Origin: Rhodococcus sp. Z13
GTDB taxonomy: Bacteria; Actinomycetota; Actinomycetes; Mycobacteriales; Mycobacteriaceae
Length of the DNA stretch: 64,000 bases
Assembly: GCF_025837095.1 (NCBI RefSeq)
Contig: NZ_CP107551.1
Span: 4,086,668-4,150,667 of the forward strand
Direction of reading: 5' to 3'
Position numbers and translations under genes: made by a program. The notes under the pieces are model-generated. The model was not told the origin of the DNA. It searched no databases and saw only the letters and a list, made by a program, of their open reading frames with translations. Below, one piece after another: positions 16,221-24,663 of the stretch. Within the stretch, counting starts at the first letter, position 1. Each line of letters opens with the position of its first letter.

Positions 16221-17200
16221 TTCACAGCTCCCAACATTCGAAGGATGTTCTCGGCATCGGACACGAGCTGATCACCGTCGGCGGACTCGACCGACACGAT
16301 GTCGACGGACGGGTTCTGTGCGAACGGGATCAGCGTCGTGCGCAGGAAGTTCGACAGTTCCACCGTCGCCGACGGACCGCTCCGGGAGATGTCGGTGGTG
16401 TCGGCCAGGGACTCGAACATCGGTACCAGCCAGATACCACCGACGTAAAGGCTGCCGACGGAGGGGAGGATCTGGCCGATGTGCGAGACGACGTCCACGG
16501 CGAGCCGGCGCCAGTAGTGCACGGTCTCCGCGTCGAAGATGGTTGCGAGCGACTCGCTGTTCTCGTCGAGAACAGCGGCGGAGGCGTTCATTCCGTCGAG
16601 CATGCGGTCGATCTCGACGGTGCGCTCCCCCAGGTCGTTCAGGTCGACGGCGACCGTCCCGGCGAGCTGTTCGATCTCGGCGACGTCGGGCATGACGGAG
16701 TTGACCCGCGCCATCACCTCTTCGATGCGGCGGATGCTGCCGCCGTTGACGAAGGTAGCGAGCACCGCCATCGTGTCCTCGAGCTGCGGCGGCGAGGTGG
16801 TGCGCTCGATCGGCACGACCGCACCTTCACCGAGATACTCACCGCGTGTGCCCTCGGGGTTGCGCAGCAGGGCGACGTAGGTGTCGCCGAGCAGGGTGTT
16901 CTGCCGGACGATGGCACGGATGTCGGCGGGAACCTTCGTGTCGGAACGGATTCCGACACGTACGGCGACCCCGTCGTCCTGCACCTCGAGTTCGCGCACC
17001 TCACCGACGCGGACACCGTCCATGATGACGTCCGCTCCGGAGGGCAGGTTCATGACGGAGGCGAACTCGACCGAGATCTCGTAGCCTTCCCCGATGCCGC
17101 CGCGCACGGAGGGAAGGTCCTCCGGCCTCAGCGAGCACGAGGTGACGACGAGGAGCATGGACAGTGCGGTGACCGCCCGTCTGATACGGCGCGGGATCAT
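16217..17200 (-). CDS. mceE: MCE family lipoprotein MceE
   Basis: A 327-residue Mce protein and the lipoprotein member of the set: signal peptide with lipobox VTSC near residue 20 instead of a membrane helix. The MlaD domain includes EISVEFASVMNLPSGADV and VIMDGVRVGEV, and the helical domain runs to about residue 290. ATG at 17200 is chosen because the signal sequence begins there and it overlaps the mceD stop by four bases; longer in-frame extensions into mceD lack a signal peptide. Lipid anchoring at this position (LprK-like) is conserved in mce operons. Confidence 0.9.
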   Translation of the reverse strand: MIPRRIRRAVTALSMLLVVTSCSLRPEDLPSVRGGIGEGYEISVEFASVMNLPSGADVIMDGVRVGEVRELEVQDDGVAVRVGIRSDTKVPADIRAIVRQNTLLGDTYVALLRNPEGTRGEYLGEGAVVPIERTTSPPQLEDTMAVLATFVNGGSIRRIEEVMARVNSVMPDVAEIEQLAGTVAVDLNDLGERTVEIDRMLDGMNASAAVLDENSESLATIFDAETVHYWRRLAVDVVSHIGQILPSVGSLYVGGIWLVPMFESLADTTDISRSGPSATVELSNFLRTTLIPFAQNPSVDIVSVESADGDQLVSDAENILRMLGAVK

Positions 17201-18351
17201 CGCGTCGCTCCGATCGGGTTCAGCAGGCTCGCAATGCCTTCGGGCGTGACCTGCGAACCACTTCCGGCACCCTTGCAGCTTCCGGGGCTCAGGCTTTCGA
17301 GCACCTCGCACAGCCGTGCGGCCTCGTCGTCGCTCAGGGCGATGTTCGCTGGGCTGTACTCCATCGTGAGGGCGCCGGCCTCACGGGTCTGGGCGTCGAC
17401 GACGTTCGCCATCGACGGGATGGTGGGCACCAGGTCGCCCAGCGAACCGGACTGCTGCGCCGCCATCTTCACCGCTTCGACGGCCTGTCCCTGGACGAAC
17501 GGCCAGATGTCGTCCCCGTAGGTGGTCTGGATGTCGTAGAGCAGCGCGACCAGCCAGCCGATGCCGATGCAGACGTCGATCGTGCCGGGCCACAGTCCCA
17601 TCGCGTCCTTCACGACCCCGGGCACGTTGCCGGCGAGATTCTTGATCCCCGCCCACTGGACGAGCGCTTCTTCGGTGAGCGGAGCCATGTTCGAGATCGA
17701 CGCCCCGATGTCGGCGATGAAACCGTCGGGATTCTCCATCGCGTTCGCGGCGTGGATCATCATCTGCCGGGCGTTGGGTCCCTGGCCGCTCAGGGCCTCG
17801 TTCAGCCCGGAGATCGCCGCCTCGACGGTCTCGTCGCCGGCTTCGGGTGCGAGCGCCTCGATGAAATCGGCTGCCGAGCCGACGACTTCGGAGATGGTCT
17901 TCGGGGTGTAGCCGTTGTCGCGGCCGATGCACGTCTCCGGTGCGAGCTGCGGTCCGGACTCGTAATTGCCCACCAGTTCGAGGCTGCGGTCGGCAAGGAT
18001 CGACTTCGATCGGGTCACCGTCTTCACGTCGGCGGGAAGGATGCGGCCGTTGTCGACGGTGAAGCGCACCTGGACGTGGGTGCCCTTCTGTTCGACGGAG
18101 TCGACCTTGCCGATCGGGAATCCCATCTGGGTCACCGGGTTCCCCGGGTACAGGCCGACCGCATCGGGCATCTCCGCACAGTAGGTCGCGGTGTCGGCGG
18201 CTCGCCTCAGGGGCTGCGCGGATGTCACGCCTGCGCCGCACACACCCACGAGCACGGTGGCGGTCACGGCGATGGTCGCCAGCCTCTTCGTTCTCTTCAC
18301 ACTCGGCCCTGCCAATCTTGTCAGCATCGCAGTTCTCGATTCGCCACTCAC
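17197..18351 (-). CDS. mceD: MCE family protein MceD
   Basis: A 384-residue Mce protein starting at GTG 18351, three bases after the mceC stop. The N-terminal hydrophobic segment (ATIAVTATVLVGVCGAGV) ends with TSAQP and could be either an anchor or a cleaved signal. The MlaD domain includes YCAEMPDAVGLYPGNPVT and TQMGFPIGKVDSVEQKG. A helical body follows, with cysteines near the C-terminus (SPGSCKGAG). Alternative start: an ATG eight codons in. Confidence 0.88.
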   Translation of the reverse strand: MSGESRTAMLTRLAGPSVKRTKRLATIAVTATVLVGVCGAGVTSAQPLRRAADTATYCAEMPDAVGLYPGNPVTQMGFPIGKVDSVEQKGTHVQVRFTVDNGRILPADVKTVTRSKSILADRSLELVGNYESGPQLAPETCIGRDNGYTPKTISEVVGSAADFIEALAPEAGDETVEAAISGLNEALSGQGPNARQMMIHAANAMENPDGFIADIGASISNMAPLTEEALVQWAGIKNLAGNVPGVVKDAMGLWPGTIDVCIGIGWLVALLYDIQTTYGDDIWPFVQGQAVEAVKMAAQQSGSLGDLVPTIPSMANVVDAQTREAGALTMEYSPANIALSDDEAARLCEVLESLSPGSCKGAGSGSQVTPEGIASLLNPIGATR

Positions 18352-18354
18352 GGG

Positions 18355-19371
18355 TCAGCACTGCCGTCCGGGTACCGGGATGCAGATGTCGGAGGCCATG
18401 AGGGTTCCTCCGCTCACGGCGACCATCCCTTCGGGGGTCAGCCACTGGGCCAGCTGGTCGCGGGTGGCGGACAGCGCCTCGATGGACGGCCCCATGGTCG
18501 AGTTGAATTCCTCGATCATCGAACGGATCTGCATGATCCCGTTCTCCAGCTCGTCGCGGTGCCTGAGGTAGTAGTCCTCGTAGGGCGCCACGGTCATGAG
18601 GACGTAACCGAGGAGCCGGTAGGCCTCGTTGAAGCCTGCGTGAGTGTTCTCGTAGGTCTGGAAGACGATGTCGATCTCACGGATGACGTCGAACACCATC
18701 TCCCGGCTGGCGTTGAAGGTCGTCAGGTACTCCGACGCGAGGGTCGCGACGGTATGAACCTGCCGGCGCTGCTCGTCCATCACGCGGGCGACCGCGGACA
18801 TACCGGAGATGATCGACTCGACCGAGTCCGGGTTGCTCTGCAGGGCTTCTGCCACCTGCATCAGGTTCGCGTCGATGTTCGAGCCGTCGACGTTGTCGGT
18901 GACGTTCGGGGCGGCCTGGAGCACGTCGCCGATCGAGTACGGCACCGAGACCTGCTCGGCGGGGATCACGCTGTCACCCAGCGGAGTCCTGCCGACGGGG
19001 AACAGCGTCACCGCGTAGCCACCGACGGGGGTAAGCATGCGGACTTCGACACGCGAGTCGGTTCCGACCATCAGATCGTCCTCGATCTCCATGTACACCT
19101 TCACGGTGTCGGCGCCGAGTTCCATCTTCGAGACCTTGCCGACCGACACACCCGCGACGCGCACGTCCTGGCCGGTGGAGATGGCCGAGACGTCGGTGGT
19201 CTCGAAGGCCACGGTGGTGCGGCCCGGCGGCCGCAGGTACAGCACCGCGGTGGCGAGGAGCGCGATCACGGCGACGATCGCGACGAAGGTGCCGATGCGG
19301 ATGTCGTTGTCGAAGAAGGACAGGACCTTGCCGAAGCGACGGCGGCGAGGCGTGTTCACTACGGGTTGCAT
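18355..19371 (-). CDS. mceC: MCE family protein MceC
   Basis: A 338-residue Mce protein. An N-terminal basic stretch precedes one transmembrane helix (residues 27-46, GTFVAIVAVIALLATAVLYL). The MlaD domain carries TVAFETTDVSAISTGQDV and RVAGVSVGKVSKMELG; the helical needle region follows and the C-terminus ends with two cysteines (SDICIPVPGRQC). ATG 19371 overlaps the mceB end by 13 bases, the usual translational coupling in this operon; an upstream in-frame extension is unlikely to be used. Confidence 0.9.
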   Translation of the reverse strand: MQPVVNTPRRRRFGKVLSFFDNDIRIGTFVAIVAVIALLATAVLYLRPPGRTTVAFETTDVSAISTGQDVRVAGVSVGKVSKMELGADTVKVYMEIEDDLMVGTDSRVEVRMLTPVGGYAVTLFPVGRTPLGDSVIPAEQVSVPYSIGDVLQAAPNVTDNVDGSNIDANLMQVAEALQSNPDSVESIISGMSAVARVMDEQRRQVHTVATLASEYLTTFNASREMVFDVIREIDIVFQTYENTHAGFNEAYRLLGYVLMTVAPYEDYYLRHRDELENGIMQIRSMIEEFNSTMGPSIEALSATRDQLAQWLTPEGMVAVSGGTLMASDICIPVPGRQC

Positions 19372-20360
19372 ACGACGACCTCGCTTCCGTTCAGAAGTAC
19401 CTCCACATCGGTCGGGAGTTGCGCGATGCCGTTGGAGCATCCACCCGCCGGCACGCTCGCAGGCACCTGCAGACCCGCCACCGCCGGCGGCAGGAGGCGG
19501 ACAGCCTCGGCTGCTTCCTCGAGGGAGGCGAACGCCGATGCCATCATCGCGTCGACGTCGGCGCCGGGCGCGAGACCGTAGGCGTCGAGCAGACGCTTGA
19601 CGGGAGTGAGGAACTGGGGACCGTAGGTCGCGGTCTTGTAGAACTCGTCGAGAACCGTCATGGCCTTTCCGATGGGGAAGCTCACGGAACGCAGGAACTC
19701 CACCACGCCGTCCGAGCGTCCGCCCATGCTGTCGGAGATGCGGGCCAGGTTGTCGACCAGGGTCGAGATGACCTGCTCGCGGTCGGACGCGAGGTCGGCG
19801 AGTTTCTGGGCGTCGTCGAGCATCGGCTTCAGACCGCTGCCGTCACCCTGCAGCAGTGCGATGGCGTTCTCGGTGAACCGGTTGATGTCCTCGGTGCTCA
19901 TGGTCGCCAGCACCGGCTGCAGACCGTTGAACAGCGACGTGATGTCGAACGACGGCTTCGTGCTCTCGAGCGGCAGACGGTCGACGGGAGTACCGGAGCC
20001 GTCCCCGAAGTCCGCGTCGATGTAGCGGACACCGGTGAGGTTCTGGTACTTGACCGCCAGCGTGGTGGTGTCGGTCAGCTCGTACGGCTCTTCCATCGTG
20101 AACTCGACCTCGGCGATGGTCTTGCCGTCGCGCTCGATCAGTTCGATGGACCCGACCTTGCCGATGCGGACACCGCGGGTGCGGATGTCGCCGTTGGCAC
20201 CGAGGCCGGACACATCGGAGAACTCGGCGGTGTAGGTGCGGGTCTGGCCGCTGACGGGGCTGCGCATGGCGCTGATGACCAGCGCGAACAGCACGGCCGA
20301 GATGACGGCGGCGATCACCAGCTTGACGATCGTCGCGATGTACGTGGCGCGGGTGGTCAC
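19359..20360 (-). CDS. mceB: MCE family protein MceB
   Basis: A 333-residue Mce protein with an N-terminal membrane anchor (residues 8-31, IATIVKLVIAAVISAVLFAL). The MlaD domain includes YTAEFSDVSGLGANGDI and RTRGVRIGKVGSIELIE, and a Cys pair is near the C-terminus (AGGCSNG, VVVCNP). It overlaps the mceA stop by four bases. It is part of the hexameric lipid channel fed by YrbEA/YrbEB permeases and the Mkl ATPase. Confidence 0.9.
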   Translation of the reverse strand: MTTRATYIATIVKLVIAAVISAVLFALVISAMRSPVSGQTRTYTAEFSDVSGLGANGDIRTRGVRIGKVGSIELIERDGKTIAEVEFTMEEPYELTDTTTLAVKYQNLTGVRYIDADFGDGSGTPVDRLPLESTKPSFDITSLFNGLQPVLATMSTEDINRFTENAIALLQGDGSGLKPMLDDAQKLADLASDREQVISTLVDNLARISDSMGGRSDGVVEFLRSVSFPIGKAMTVLDEFYKTATYGPQFLTPVKRLLDAYGLAPGADVDAMMASAFASLEEAAEAVRLLPPAVAGLQVPASVPAGGCSNGIAQLPTDVEVLLNGSEVVVCNP

Positions 20361-21430
20361 CGGTCGCCCCCTTCGGCCGGAGCGGCACCGACACCGAGCG
20401 GAGCCGTGAACGCCGGGAGCGTGTCGACGAGTACCCGCAGGCGCAGGCGCTTGCCGTCGGGGGTGTCGACGAAGGCGTTGTCGAGCCGGCGCACCACGTC
20501 CCGGGCCGCGTCCGGGGTCATCCCGCCGTTGTTCAGGTGCGGGAAGACGTCGGAGGCCACGACGACCGACTGGATGAGCGGCGTCAGTTCCTCCCCGTGG
20601 GAGGCGAGCAGGGCACCGGCCTGCCCGAAGAGCTGGTTCGCGGCCAGGGTCAGACCCGCATTGGCTTCGTCGAAGACCGCGTCGTCGACGCCGACGGAGC
20701 CGTCCGGGAGCGTGTTGTAGTTGCTGTAGTAGATGTTCATCAGTGATTCGATCGCCTGGTCACCGAATCCGGGGAAGGCTTCGAGGATCTCGTTGAACTG
20801 CGCGAGCAGGGTGCTCGGCATCTCCTCCTGCGTCTCCGCCACACGGTTCGCGAGGAAGACACCCGTGTCGACCCAAGGGGTGAGACCGTCGAGATAGTGG
20901 ACGGTCTTGTCGAGCGAGGAGATCATGTCGTCGGTGAGGGTGCCGTCGATCGTGAGCGAGCCCTGCTCGATCATCGTCGACATCGTGTAGTCACCTTCGG
21001 GTGTCCTTTCCACCTGCGCGCCCGATTCGAGCGGTGCACCACCGGGTTGCGCGAGGATGTTCACCGCCGAGGTACCGAAGTAGTTCTCGGGTCGGTAGTC
21101 GATCTCGAAAGCGTCGGTCAGACCGCCGATCTGGGACTCGTCGAGCACCAACTTCATCTGGACCGACTCGGACGGGGTGCGTTCGATACCGGTCACCCGG
21201 CCGACGGTCTGTCCGTGCAGCACGACCTTGGTGCCTTCCGCGACACCCGGACCGAGATAGGGGACGTCGACGGTGAGTTCGACTCCGTCCGGAGCGGTGA
21301 TCTTCGGGTACAACGTGGCGGCAGCGACGCCGGCCACCCCGACACACAGGATCGCTGCAGCACCGGCGGCGACCAGTCGGCGGGACTGTTCTGCAGCCGT
21401 GCCGCGGAGAAAGTCCTGACTTCTCGACAT
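20357..21430 (-). CDS. mceA: MCE family protein MceA
   Basis: A 357-residue first Mce protein. Anchor helix at about residues 19-40 (LVAAGAAAILCVGVAGVAAA), MlaD domain with VELTVDVPYLGPGVAEGT and VVLHGQTVGRVTGIERT, then a long helical region with the conserved DNLTPW-like turn here reading YLDGLTPWVDTGVF. The ATG lies 10 bp after the yrbEB stop. Substrate of this Mce system (sterol, mycolate, fatty acid) cannot be told from sequence alone. Confidence 0.9.
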   Translation of the reverse strand: MSRSQDFLRGTAAEQSRRLVAAGAAAILCVGVAGVAAATLYPKITAPDGVELTVDVPYLGPGVAEGTKVVLHGQTVGRVTGIERTPSESVQMKLVLDESQIGGLTDAFEIDYRPENYFGTSAVNILAQPGGAPLESGAQVERTPEGDYTMSTMIEQGSLTIDGTLTDDMISSLDKTVHYLDGLTPWVDTGVFLANRVAETQEEMPSTLLAQFNEILEAFPGFGDQAIESLMNIYYSNYNTLPDGSVGVDDAVFDEANAGLTLAANQLFGQAGALLASHGEELTPLIQSVVVASDVFPHLNNGGMTPDAARDVVRRLDNAFVDTPDGKRLRLRVLVDTLPAFTAPLGVGAAPAEGGDR

Positions 21431-21440
21431 GGTGGGTTCC

Positions 21441-22316
21441 TCATCCCTTGAAGACGAGTTCCGGGCTCAGGCCCCAGATGATGACGGTCATTACGAAGTT
21501 GAGTACGACGATGGCGACGAGGCTCGCGCGGATCGCCCGTCCGGACGCACTGCCCACACCGGCCGGCCCGCCGGACGCGAAATATCCGTAGTAGCAGTGG
21601 ATCATCGTGACCACCGCGCAGAAGATCAGAGCCTTGATCACGGACGCTACGAGATCCGGGATGTCGAGGAACTGGGCGAAGTAGTGGTCGTAGGTGCCGC
21701 TGGGCTGACCGTGGAAGGTCTTCACGACGATCCCGCCGGTGACGAACGCGACGACGAGAGCCATGAGGTAGCCGGGCAGGACGACCAGCATGCTGCCGAT
21801 CAGGCGCGGACCTACCACGAACGGAATTGCCTGCAGGCCGATGGATTCCGTCGCATCGATCTCCTCGGAGATACGCATGGCGCCGATCTCGGCGGTCATG
21901 CGGCAACCGGCCTGGGCCGCGAAGCCGATGCCCGTGATGATCGGGGCGATGACACGCACGTTGCCGAAGGAGCCGATGATGCCGGTCAGGGCACCGAATC
22001 CGAGCAGGTCGAAGGCCATGAACGCCTGGATGGCGACCACGGCACCGACGGCGATGCCGAGGAAGAACATCAGGCTGATGACACCACCGTCGACGACGAG
22101 CGAGCCGTTGCCCCAGGCCATGTTGTTCATGGTGGCCAGGGTCTGCTTGCGGTAGTGCTTGACCGTCTTGGGGAGCAGGTAGACCGTCCGGCTGACGAAC
22201 AGGACGATCTGGCCGATCTCCTCGATCGTCGACCTGATGCTCTTGGTCACCTTGGCGCCGTACAGGGCCAGTGCCGATCCCGTGGTCCCGCGCTTCGCGG
22301 GTGTTCCCGTCGTCAT
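21441..22316 (-). CDS. yrbEB: MlaE-family permease YrbEB
   Basis: A 291-residue integral membrane permease with about five to six helices. Landmarks are VVAIQAFMAFDLLGFGALTG, the conserved loop TAEIGAMRISEEIDAT with the EIGxM-type motif, and the C-terminal GLSPELVFKG. It pairs with YrbEA to form the membrane part of the Mce importer. ATG at 22316 overlaps the last base of the yrbEA stop. Confidence 0.92.
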   Translation of the reverse strand: MTTGTPAKRGTTGSALALYGAKVTKSIRSTIEEIGQIVLFVSRTVYLLPKTVKHYRKQTLATMNNMAWGNGSLVVDGGVISLMFFLGIAVGAVVAIQAFMAFDLLGFGALTGIIGSFGNVRVIAPIITGIGFAAQAGCRMTAEIGAMRISEEIDATESIGLQAIPFVVGPRLIGSMLVVLPGYLMALVVAFVTGGIVVKTFHGQPSGTYDHYFAQFLDIPDLVASVIKALIFCAVVTMIHCYYGYFASGGPAGVGSASGRAIRASLVAIVVLNFVMTVIIWGLSPELVFKG

Positions 22317-23209
22317 CACGCCAACCGAGCCGGGAAGAACATCAACTGCAGCTGGCTCACCAGGAGATTGGCGATGAAGATGCAGAAGACGCTGAGGACG
22401 ACGGATGCGTTGACCGCGTTCGCGACACCGGTGGGACCGCCCTTGGCCTCGAGTCCGCGCAGACCGGCGATCAACACGACGATGGCCGCGAAGATGACGG
22501 ACTTGAGGACGGAGAAGGCCAGATCGGTGGGGGTGGCGAAGGCACCGAACGACTGCCAGAAGCTTCCCGGCACGACGTCGTTGACGTTCGCCGAGATCGT
22601 CAGGCCTGCAGCTACACCCGCGGCGATGATGATGATGCACAGCATCGGTGCGATGGCGATCATGGCGAGGAAGCGTGGCATCACCAGGCGCTGGACGGGG
22701 TCGATGCCCATCACGCGGATCGCCTCGATCTCCTCGCGGATGGCCCGCGCACCGAGGTCGGAGGCGATGGCGGAAGCGGCAGCGCCGCTCATGAGCAGGC
22801 CGGCGGCCATCGGCGCGCCCTGCCCGACGACACCGAGGCCGCTGGCCGCGCCGGCGAGCGAGTTGGCACCGACCTGATTCATGATGCCGCCCACCTGGAC
22901 CGACACCTCGGCGCCGATCGGGACGGCCATGAGCAGCGCGGGCAGCGCGGTGACCTTGAGCAGGATCCACATCTGCTCGATCACCTCCCGCAGCGGCAGT
23001 CGCAGGGCGATCGCATCGGTGACGGCGTAGCGGACGACGTTGCCACCGAGCCGGGCGGAGCGTCCGATGGTGGCCAGCGAGGCCGCGGGTTTCTCCACCA
23101 GATAGCGCCGGACGACTGCCGGCACGGCCATTTTGCGGCGGAACGGTGCCGGCTGTCCTCCCGAGGGAATCGAAGCGTCCGGGGAGGCGAGCATCGCCTC
23201 TGCGGTCAT
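22316..23209 (-). CDS. yrbEA: MlaE-family permease YrbEA
   Basis: A 297-residue permease, first membrane component of the mce operon. A cytoplasmic N-terminal stretch of about 50 residues is followed by helices including ALLMAVPIGAEVSVQVGG and the conserved coupling loop SDLGARAIREEIEAIRVMG, which contacts the ATPase. The C-terminus (NLLVSQLQLMFFP) is typical. It starts about 140 bp downstream of mkl, on the same strand and probably the same transcript. Confidence 0.92.
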   Translation of the reverse strand: MTAEAMLASPDASIPSGGQPAPFRRKMAVPAVVRRYLVEKPAASLATIGRSARLGGNVVRYAVTDAIALRLPLREVIEQMWILLKVTALPALLMAVPIGAEVSVQVGGIMNQVGANSLAGAASGLGVVGQGAPMAAGLLMSGAAASAIASDLGARAIREEIEAIRVMGIDPVQRLVMPRFLAMIAIAPMLCIIIIAAGVAAGLTISANVNDVVPGSFWQSFGAFATPTDLAFSVLKSVIFAAIVVLIAGLRGLEAKGGPTGVANAVNASVVLSVFCIFIANLLVSQLQLMFFPARLA

Positions 23210-23349
23210 CGCGCGATCACCTCACGATACCGAGGCATGCGCCTGCAACTGCGAGTTCTCACTCGTCTGAACCTTTCTGGTCGTCCCGTGCCGGCGGATA
23301 CCCGAGGGCTCCGAAAATGTGCGTCGCCGGCCGCGTGTGGTCTTCGGTG

Positions 23350-24402
23350 CTACTGCGACACAACCGGAATCAGCTCGGTGGGGGTATCCGATCCGGCGTA
23401 GCCGTGGTCGGTCCGCGGTTCCACGAACTGGCCGAGGTCTTCGAGGATGGCCTGCTGAGCCTTCTCGGGCAGGGTGTGCAGGATCGAGCGCACCCGCTCC
23501 TGACGCCGCCACACCGCCTGCCGCTCCGGCATGCCCGGGGTGGGCTGCATCTGCGGGACGATGCCCTCGACGTCCTCGACGCCACCGGCGTGGTGGCCCG
23601 CGGCGATGAGCGCCTGCTCCTGGGCCATGGTGGCCTCGTCCTTCTCCTCCGACATGCCGATCGGGCCGGCCATCGATCCGCGCAGGAACTGCTTGACCAC
23701 CGGCTCGTCCGAGGTGAGGAGCACCTCGCGGGGACCGAACATCACCAGCTCCTTGCGGAAGAGCATGCCGATGTTGTCGGGCACCGTGCGTGCCAGGTTG
23801 ATGTTGTGCGACACGATCAGGATGGTCGCGTCGATCTCGGCGTTGATGTCGATCAACGTCTGCGAGATGTAGGTGGTGCGAACGGGATCCAGACCCGAGT
23901 CGGGCTCGTCGACCAGGATGATCTCGGGGTCGAGCACCAGGGCGCGGGCCAGGCCGGCGCGCTTGCGCATACCGCCGGAGATCTCACCCGGGAGCTTGCT
24001 CTCGGCGCCGAGCAGACCGACGAGCTCGAGTTTGCTCATCACGATCTGCCGGATCTCGGATTCGGACTTCTTGGTGTGCTCGCGCAGCGGGAACGCGACG
24101 TTGTCGTACAGATTCATCGATCCGAACAGCGCACCGTCCTGGAACAGCACCCCGAACAGCTTGCGGATCTCGTAGAGCTCCTTGCTCGAGCACTGCAGGA
24201 TGTCGGTGCCGTCGATGACGATCGAGCCCTCTTCGGGACGCAGCAGACCGATCAGCGACTTGAGGAACACCGACTTGCCGGTGCCCGACGGGCCGAGCAG
24301 TGCACTGACCTCACCCGCCGGGAGCGTGAGTGTCACGTCCTGCCAGATTCGTTGCGAGCCGAAAGATTTGGTCAGACCTTCGACAGATACCTCGACACCC
24401 AT
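23350..24402 (-). CDS. mkl: Mce importer ATPase (Mkl/MceG)
   Basis: A 350-residue ABC ATPase that energises Mce transport. Walker A is GPSGTGKS (near residue 37), Q-loop GVLFQDGALFG, signature EISGGMRKRAGLARA, Walker B ILVDEPDSGLDPVR and H-loop VSHNIN. The C-terminal extension of about 100 residues beyond the nucleotide-binding domain (QEQALIAAGHHAGGVEDVEG onward) is characteristic of actinobacterial MceG and absent from Gram-negative MlaF. Lying directly upstream of yrbEA, it forms one complete transporter locus; in many relatives mkl is unlinked. Confidence 0.93.
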   Translation of the reverse strand: MGVEVSVEGLTKSFGSQRIWQDVTLTLPAGEVSALLGPSGTGKSVFLKSLIGLLRPEEGSIVIDGTDILQCSSKELYEIRKLFGVLFQDGALFGSMNLYDNVAFPLREHTKKSESEIRQIVMSKLELVGLLGAESKLPGEISGGMRKRAGLARALVLDPEIILVDEPDSGLDPVRTTYISQTLIDINAEIDATILIVSHNINLARTVPDNIGMLFRKELVMFGPREVLLTSDEPVVKQFLRGSMAGPIGMSEEKDEATMAQEQALIAAGHHAGGVEDVEGIVPQMQPTPGMPERQAVWRRQERVRSILHTLPEKAQQAILEDLGQFVEPRTDHGYAGSDTPTELIPVVSQ

Positions 24403-24663
24403 CGGGTTCCTCCTACGCGTTCCGGTCGTAGCGGCAGAGACCGCCCACGGCGGCCTTCACGGGTAGTGCGTTCTCTCCGGCCGGGCTGCCGATCCCCTGG
24501 TCTGGAACCGGGCGCCGGATGTGACTCAAGCCCCTGTTGACGACAACTGTGATTCAAAATACGGGATTTGTCAATCGTCTTTTGATCTTCGTTCCCGACG
24601 AATCCACATTCGGTGCAACGAATCCGGATGATCGGAATCAATCGGACACGGGGAGAGCGATGA
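24403..24663 (-). promoter_or_regulatory. AT-richer intergenic region with probable mkl/mce operon promoter
   Basis: About 260 bp without a gene between fprB and mkl. On the minus strand a TTGACA -35-like box corresponds to 24569-24574 (TGTCAA on the plus strand), in a stretch clearly poorer in G+C than its surroundings (24540-24610). The sequence beside this box (CAATCG then TTTTG on the plus strand) partly resembles the CAAT-N12-ATTG motif of the catabolic cluster, about 13 of 20 positions. No well-formed -10 box is evident. Confidence 0.45.
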
